From Sequoia sempervirens (Eukaryota > Streptophyta > Pinopsida > Cupressales > Cupressaceae): a stretch of 64,000 nt of DNA. Both the position numbers and the translations under genes were made by a program. The stretch covers positions 221,744,552 to 221,808,551 of the forward strand of contig VDFB02373365.1 of NCBI GenBank assembly GCA_007258455.2, written 5' to 3'. Within the stretch, counting starts at the first letter, position 1, and each line of letters begins with the position of its first letter. Below, piece after piece: positions 57,901 through 64,000 of the stretch. The notes beneath the pieces are model-generated. The model was not told where the DNA came from. It ran no database searches and was given only the letters and a program-made list of their open reading frames with translations.

Positions 57901-59259
57901 GGCCGGTTGGATTAAGGTGGAGCATTTTAAAACTGTCAAGCGTATTGGGCAGGCGGTGGTGGCTTGCTGGAAGGACCCACAGGAGTGGCCTGTGGGTGGA
58001 TCTGATGAGGATCGTGTTGTTCTTTCTAGAGTTTTGGAGGCTCGACTTTGTAGCTCCCTTAATGGGAGGGATGTTCTGGCTTGGAATCCTAGTCCTAAAG
58101 GTAAATTTACTGTTGCCCAAGGCTATGCTATGCTTGATAGGAACTTATATGGTCCTGCTGAAGTGCACTGGTGGAAGAAGGTCTGGGACAACTTCTCTTG
58201 GCCCAAATGCAATTTTTTCCTATGGTTGGTAGCTCAGAGGAAGTGCCTCACTTGGGAAAATCTTCGCAAACGTGGCTTTCAAGGACCCTCTATTTGCCTT
58301 CTTTGTTCTCACAGTGAGGAGTGTACCTCCCACTTGTTCTTTCTTTGCCCTTACTCTAGAGAGTTATGGCATAGATGGTGGGAGGCTTGGCATCATGGGT
58401 GTATTCATGCTACCTCCTTGATTGACTTTTGGGAAAGTTTGGGCAGACCACCAGCAAAGACTCCTTTCCTTCAGGTGGCCTGGTCTATTGGGCCTATTTT
58501 CATTCTTTGGAACCTTTGGTTGGAGAGGAACCGTAGAGTTTTTTGTGGTTCCAATTTGGGAAATCTTCAATTGTGGAAGAAGATAATTAGCAGGCTTCAG
58601 GAGACGATTTTGGCTAAGTGTGACATGTCTGAAAATCTTGATCCTGGTGATCGTGATATTGTGCAGAATTTGGGCTTGGGGTTAGTAACCAGGGTTGTTT
58701 TGCTGGCAGAAGGCCTCGTCAGGTTCGACAACGTGTTTGTCGTGATGGGAAGTGGATGCCTCCCCCGGTGGGGGTCCTAAAGATTAATACTGATGGTTCT
58801 TCTCGTGGGAACCCTGGCCATGCTAGTGTGGGGGGTATTGGTAGAGGTAATGATGGTGGTGTGGTTTTTGTCTTCTCTAGTTACAAAGGGCAGCAGTCTA
58901 ATAATCTGATGGAGGCCCTGGCTATTAAGATTGTTGTTGAGCGTGGATGCTCTTTGGGCTGGAGGAGGATCATCTGTGAGTCGGATTCTCAGATTGTTGT
59001 GGATTTGTTGAACAATCAAAGGTTGGATGATGTTAGTTGGCAATTGGCTTCTGTGGGCAGACAGATTTTGAGTCTTTGCAGCTCCTTGGATTCTGTCTCC
59101 TTTTGTCACATCCCTAGAGAATGGAACAAAGTTGCCGACTGTCTAGCGAAGTGGGCCTCTGAGAATGTGGATGGCTGGGATATCAGTGGAAAGGATGAGC
59201 TTTCTTCTAATTATCTTGAGACCCTTGAGAGGTTATTAGTGGAGGACATGAATAGGTAG
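54969..59259 (+). pseudogene. LINE ORF2: endonuclease, reverse transcriptase, zf-RVT, RNase H
   Basis: ORF2 starts at the ATGA overlap. The endonuclease (residues 1-229) has SWNVRGLN, QETK, AGDFNAV and GSDH. A stop (55653-55655) directly follows SDH, and the same frame goes on to 57380. RT motifs: KKGKAPGPDGFPIEF, FRPIALCNVVYKIITK, KLDMSKAYDRVSWEF, RGLRQGDPLSPYLF and the catalytic box FVDDT (usually FADD). A one-base loss near 57340 shifts the frame; it resumes at WLSSAGRVILLKTVV. The zf-RVT region is CNFFLWLVAQRKCLTWENL and CLLCSHSEECTSHLFFLCPY. A second frameshift near 58680 precedes the RNase H (58756-59259), whose catalytic residues stand in INTDGSSRGNPG, NLMEAL, CESDSQ and KVADCLAKW. Three lesions make it non-functional as read, unless sequencing errors caused them. 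Confidence 0.93.
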
Positions 59260-59374
59260 TGTTGTGGCTGGTTGGTCTGGTGGTGTCCTGTTGTGGTGGG
59301 CCTTTGGCCTTTGCTTTGTACTATGGTTCTAATTGAATAATATTTTTACCCCTCTATTTCAAAACATTATTTTC

Positions 59375-60198
59375 TACATTAATTACTAATCTATTATTAA
59401 TTAATCCATTTCTAAATCGTTGAACACATAATTATTTAATTATAAAAAAAATGATTAATTATTCTTTTATCATTCTTTAAATAACTTAATGTACATATTG
59501 TTGCTTTGATATTGGTACGTGATACCCTAAAAGTCCAAATTGGTTTCCCCATCTTTTTTTGGGTAAGTCCAAAGGTCTTTAAGTTTGCTCATATTGATCC
59601 TCTACACTACTTGACTTCCTAAATTTTCCCATACTTAGCCATTTTTCTGAAAGTTAGTCTTTTGAAACAGTTTCAAAAATGTCGTCGGGCCCCAACGGGG
59701 TTTTCACAACCTACTCTATCTTCAACAAGTGACTTTCCTTGAGCAATGCCATTTCAATTAGTTTCGAGAACCCTTTAAAAGACTGTTGAGATTTCTAAAA
59801 CCTTTACAATTCTCAAAGAAGTTCATCTTCAAAAGAGAAAGTGACACAGTTAGGCGGAAAATGATAAGGTTTCCAAAACCTTTCTGTACTTTGACAAGGT
59901 TCTCAAAACCTTGTCGGGACCCAACACTTGTTCTACAACTTGCTTTCAAACCTATCATTTTTTAAGTTCAATATTTCAACTTGGTTAAAGAATGTGGTTT
60001 CTTTAAGAGAAGAATGAAAATAATGTGTTACAAAAGGAGAATCAATTAAAACAAAAAATTATCAGATTAAAACCAAAATTTTTCACATGACACAAAGTGA
60101 TTAAACATAAAAAATAAAGCATATTATATTAACTGGAGAGTTGCAAATACAAAATTTCTATGCACAAAGAGATGAAATCAGGATGCAAATCCCCTCCA
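59375..60198. other. Spacer with repeated motif, no gene seen
   Basis: No gene. The segment 59680-59920 repeats tttc(t/a)aaaaccttt and gtcggg(a)ccc(c)aac motifs. The minus-strand frame 59758-59958 follows this repeat and is not a gene. Confidence 0.4.
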
Positions 60199-61050
60199 TT
60201 AATTCCTAAAAACTCTTTCAATTTGCACAGGAGAAAAGATATTCTCATAAAATTCTACATAATATGCAAGTTTTTCCATTAAATTCCTCTCAAGACCCTC
60301 ACATAGGAGGGTAATATCCTTCTTGAATTCTTCCTTCTTAAGAGCAGTGGAAATGCAAATGGTGTCTCCAAGCAAGTCTTCTTGTGTATTCTCACTTAAA
60401 CCTCCCAAGGAAGACTGAACACTAGCTCTATACATTGGATTTACTAGTCTCTTTGTGGCATTGACACCCCACTCGAGTTTACCAGAAGTCTAGACTATGT
60501 TGCAGATGAACCACTCTTGGATTGCTAAGTTGTGAATATGGACATGTGCTAGAAATTTTTCTCCTATAATTCTCCAAATGACTCCTTCCTAAATGTCATT
60601 CTTTATGATAAATATCACTTTCAGTTGGTTGACCACTAGCTATTGCACACAACTACAATCTAGTCCCTCAATGGTAAGGAAGTCCCCTTTCAAACTTGCA
60701 TCACTTGAGTTGATCGTCATGTTGAAGATAAGATTAGAATATAAAGAGAAAGATGCAACCCCTTTGGATAAAAAGGAGTAGGTGTTGGTTGCAGTACTTT
60801 GATGATAAGCCATGATAAGACTCTCTAATAGAAAGTTAACAGGTAAGGACGTTGCCAAAATGTTTAAATCAAGACAGAGCAACAGATGATGTAAGGAGCA
60901 CACCAAAATGTTTTGTTGAGCAAACATTGGCATTCATGGAAAATATTTTATAAAATATTCTTCCACACATGATGGCACAACGGGTGTGTAATTGAATGCA
61001 AGGACTATGAGTTGTAGGTTTTCAAATGTATGAGGAACCACTAGACTTAC
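60199..61050 (-). pseudogene. Unrecognised minus-strand coding remnant
   Basis: One minus-strand frame runs from about 61050 to the stop at 60199, over roughly 280 codons, with four in-frame stops and no frameshift. Readable segments are VVPHTFENLQLIVLAFNY, LLLCLDLNILATSLPVNFL, KGDFLTIEGLDCSCVQ, KRLVNPMYRASVQSSLGGL and LMEKLAYYVEFYENIF. Amino-acid composition looks like a real globular protein rather than chance. I do not recognise the family. Possibly the last exon of a decayed host gene or a retrocopy. The upstream side is cut by a small LINE insertion at 61146. The frames 60593-60781 on the plus strand is its shadow. Confidence 0.4.
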
Positions 61051-61145
61051 ATGTATGCATTCTTAGTTCTTTAGGAACTAAATACAACGACAATATTTGG
61101 CTCATCAATTTCAAAATTGACACATAACATGTAACTATGATATTT

Positions 61146-61336
61146 TTTTTGCTGGTTTTTTGGTTGGGCTTTTTTGGTGGCCCTTGTTGGCCTTGGGTTG
61201 GGGGCTGCCGTGCTTTCTTGGCTCTTTTCTTTTAGCAGCCTTTTTGTTTTGGATTCATTAATGCTTAATCTTTTTTTTTTATCTGTTTTCTCTGTGGTTT
61301 CAGGTCCCTGTAAAACCCGTTTTTTCCTTTATCAAA
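61146..61336 (+). mobile_element. 5'-truncated LINE tail
   Basis: A 191-base insertion is flanked by a 13-bp target duplication aactatgatattt (61133-61145 and 61337-61349). It is T/G-rich, ends in tttatcaaa, and has no coding domain, as expected for the extreme 3' end of a LINE copied incompletely. It does not match the 3' end of the LINE at 53266-59362, so it comes from another family. Confidence 0.65.
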
Positions 61337-61349
61337 AACTATGATATTT

Positions 61350-64000
61350 CAAAATGCGTTTTAAAATACTTAGGGGAGTTTGTTAGAAATGATTTTTCCA
61401 AAGGTTTATAAATCTCCCCATTTTAAAGATGACAATTTCAAAAATTGAAACTCAAGAAGGAGGATCTATAAATATGTAATAGAAAGAGTATGAAGGGGTC
61501 CAAAATTTTGATCCCCATTACACTTGGATGTAAGAGTGATAATCGATCAAAGAAGGATCAATACAATTTTTCTCGTTTATGAAGAAATTCATTGTCTGTG
61601 TGGATTTGAAATTTGGGTGTGATGCTTAGTGTTTATGTATAAGTCTGTGAGCTTAGATAAATGTGTGGATATTACTTTTCTTTGTGAATGTGATATTCCA
61701 TTATGTTACATTCTTCTTCTTTTTGAATAGAGTGAAGTTTAAATCTGAATAGTCATTCATTTGTTGCTAATATCTTATTCTTTGAGTTGAAGTATTGGTA
61801 ATATTTATTTTTCAAGTCCTATGACTCATGCATTCAAGTTGATAGGTTTAAGATTTATTCCTACCGGATTTGTATCAAGGCTGTGAACAAATGCTAGTTT
61901 TCCTTTATTACTTTTTGGTTAAAAGTATACCCATCTTTTAAATTTCAAAAATTCAAAATTTTATCATATAAGGGAGCTACACCTTAATTAGAATTCAGAG
62001 GAAGATCACCAATGAAATGGTGATCTCTCCAACTATTAGTTATTTATTTGTATTCATTCTGGGCAATAAAGAGTCATGTTAATTTATGTTTCAAAAAGAA
62101 AAATATGTCAACCAACACATATAATTAATTAATTATCCTCACATACCATTCTTTTCTTCTCCATGAAAAACCAATCAATTAGTTATCCTCACATGTCATT
62201 CTCTTATTTTCTATGAGAAATAAATTAATTATCTCATTCATTCAATCAATCCTTCCATCCACTTCGTTAAGTATTCCATGCCAATAATTAACTTATTTTA
62301 ACTCATTCACCAAATTTGGTTGAGTAATAATAATTATTTTGATTAAAAATAAAAAAATAATTCTTAACTGCATGATTGTCACCTCATATTGACTCTAAAA
62401 TCCATGCAATCAAAAATTTAATATTATCTGTCCATTTGTAATCTAAAAAATCTATAAATTTATCATCTTATTCATCATTTCATCATCACTCTTTAATTAA
62501 ATGACGAATAAAAGGATAGATTCATATTTTTTTAGAATAAAAAATGGATTTATCAATTTATTGAGGACACACTTAGAGAACTTGTATATCCTATTTTAAT
62601 ACCTTTCATTCATGATTGATTGTAGTGAAATGATAAGAAATTAGCCCTAAAATTTTACTCACATTATATCCCCAAGAATGGATGTGTATCCTCTGTTTTC
62701 TCTCCCCTCATGAAATTATGAGTGATCTTGGGTGATCAAAATTAGTTAGTTCCCAAATATAGGACTTACACATCACACTTGGAAGAGATATATTGATGAT
62801 ATTACAACCAAGTGCACACTCATTTATTGAATATTTTAGGATAATGAATGTGTCTTCTTTATTGAGTGTTGTGAATAACATGTGCATGTTTATATATTGA
62901 AACCAAAATTTCAAAATTATGAAAATATTTATCTTTTTATTTTCTTAGTTTAGGCTTTTCCCCTTGATAATATTTAGACATAAACCATCTCCTATAAGTG
63001 AATATTAATATCCAACAATCCACCTACCCCATTCATCCCATCAATCCCATATTTATGAACATTAGAAATTTTTTGACCATACCTCATTTAACCATATCCC
63101 AAATCCAAAGATTCTAATTTCCCACAACCCACTAGATATACTCAATGAATATGGAATTCCTAACATTCCATTATATACCTTCAAACTTTGCATCCCTAAA
63201 ATCACATTAGGTCTCGCAATTCAAATATAACAACCTCATCCAAAAAAAATATTTTTCTACCTACACCATCCTAATCCTAACTTCATTTCCAATTCAAAAT
63301 CATATCATAATAAAATCTTGTACAAATTATCATCCCCATCCTATTTCCTAACCATTTATTCTAATTCACATTCTAGCACCACCATCTAAATTTCCATCCT
63401 AACACTGTCCTACTTCATAAATAATTCATCTCAAATACAAATCATTATCCAAACCACATATCAACCAACCTCATCCATTCTCAATCCATAAAAAATAAAA
63501 ATCTAAATCAAGTCATCCTTGAATCAATCCAAATCAAACTATCCTTCAAAATCAAGACCCCATACCAATCATCCTTAATTCTTGTGTGTTTAAGAAATTT
63601 TCCTATCTTAAGTAGAAAATTAATTGAAACTCAAATCATTCCATCAACCTTAGAAAAAAATAGCTTAAGAAATCAACTTATCTTAAGTTAACTAGTGTAA
63701 GAATCATAATCTATTTTTCTCAAGAACTTTCCTATCTCAAGTAGGAAAGTTTAAATAATCCAATTCTAGTCTTGATTATAGTAATTACTTCTGATTTGGG
63801 AACTCCATCCCATATCTTCCACATCATCCATAATTTTTCCATCATGATCCAATCTAGTTATCCCTCTTCACATCAACCCTATCAAACCATCCAACTAATT
63901 AAATTTTAAGAAAATCACCCATTTTAAATCTCCATATATTCATCCTCAGCAATCAAAACAAAAAATCCAAAAAATAATTGTAAATCCAAAGATACAAAAA
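61350..64000. other. AT-rich spacer, no gene seen
   Basis: No domain, terminal repeat or RNA gene recognised. The minus-strand frame 62708-62914 has no motif. From 63000 onward the plus strand is strongly C/A/T-skewed with little G. Confidence 0.5.

Larger units (their letters stand above)
53266..59362 (+). mobile_element. Full-length L1-type LINE
   Basis: Flanked by a 12-bp target duplication aacattattttc (53254-53265 and 59363-59374). It has a 5' untranslated region of about 330 bases, ORF1, ORF2 (endonuclease, RT, zf-RVT, RNase H) and a 3' tail of about 100 bases ending in tttcaa before the duplication, so the A-tail is very short. Base composition is clearly more GC-rich than the flanks. 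The C-terminal RNase H is a known feature of many plant L1 families. Only three ORF2 lesions are seen, so it looks younger than the LTR elements here. Confidence 0.93.

Noticed and set aside
57509..58120. 203-codon minus-strand frame
   Set aside because: Antisense shadow of LINE ORF2, which has clear zf-RVT and flanking motifs on the plus strand.
1..64000. Search for tRNA, rRNA, CRISPR arrays or bacterial operon signals
   Set aside because: No clover-leaf, rRNA core or regularly spaced repeat array was seen; ribosome binding sites do not apply to plant nuclear DNA.

Overview
This window looks like repeat-rich intergenic DNA from a large plant nuclear genome. The evidence is plant L1-type LINE architecture with a terminal RNase H, Tat/Ogre-like Gypsy elements whose antisense ORF encodes a plant mobile domain, Copia-type termini, very AT-rich spacers, and no recognisable host gene with exons. 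A conifer or other gymnosperm fits the mix, but the sequence does not prove it. There is one 100-base assembly gap (5062-5161). I found no rRNA, tRNA or CRISPR.

Left part (1-5061): the 3' end of an LTR element cut by the window edge (polypurine tract then LTR from 296), a broken unknown gene (1201-2677), and the start of a Copia-type 3' LTR (4232) that runs into the gap.

Left nest (about 5940-17720): a decayed minus-strand Gypsy element keeps pieces of gag and protease. A minus-strand solo LTR (7569-8021 plus 16197-16355) sits inside its gag. Inside that solo LTR sits an 8.2 kb minus-strand element with two 1648-base LTRs (8022-9669, 14549-16196). Its single 907-codon reading frame holds protease, G-patch and gag-tail motifs, and it has no reverse transcriptase or integrase.

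Right nest (19281-45116): an outer Copia-type element without visible genes was split by a Tat/Ogre-like Gypsy element (19988-40418, 5-bp target duplication cctaa). The 5' LTR of that element was later split by a 1479-base solo LTR (20484-21962, target duplication attaa). The Tat element carries, in order, gag, protease, G-patch, RT with a mutated YVND box, RNase H and integrase. On the opposite strand, upstream of its 3' LTR, lies a 609-codon plant-mobile-domain ORF with 22 in-frame stops but no frameshift.

Right end: a 2.8 kb minus-strand solo LTR (47707-50515, target duplication gaaag). Next is a nearly intact full-length L1 LINE (53266-59362, 12-bp target duplication) with ORF1, an ATGA overlap, and ORF2 (endonuclease, RT, zf-RVT, RNase H). 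A minus-strand unknown pseudogene (60199-61050) and a 5'-truncated LINE tail (61146-61336, 13-bp target duplication) follow. The remainder is AT-rich spacer.

The genes here serve copy-and-paste transposition of their own elements. Every coding unit has at least one lesion except LINE ORF1. All calls come from reading the sequence and hand translation; none was checked against a database.
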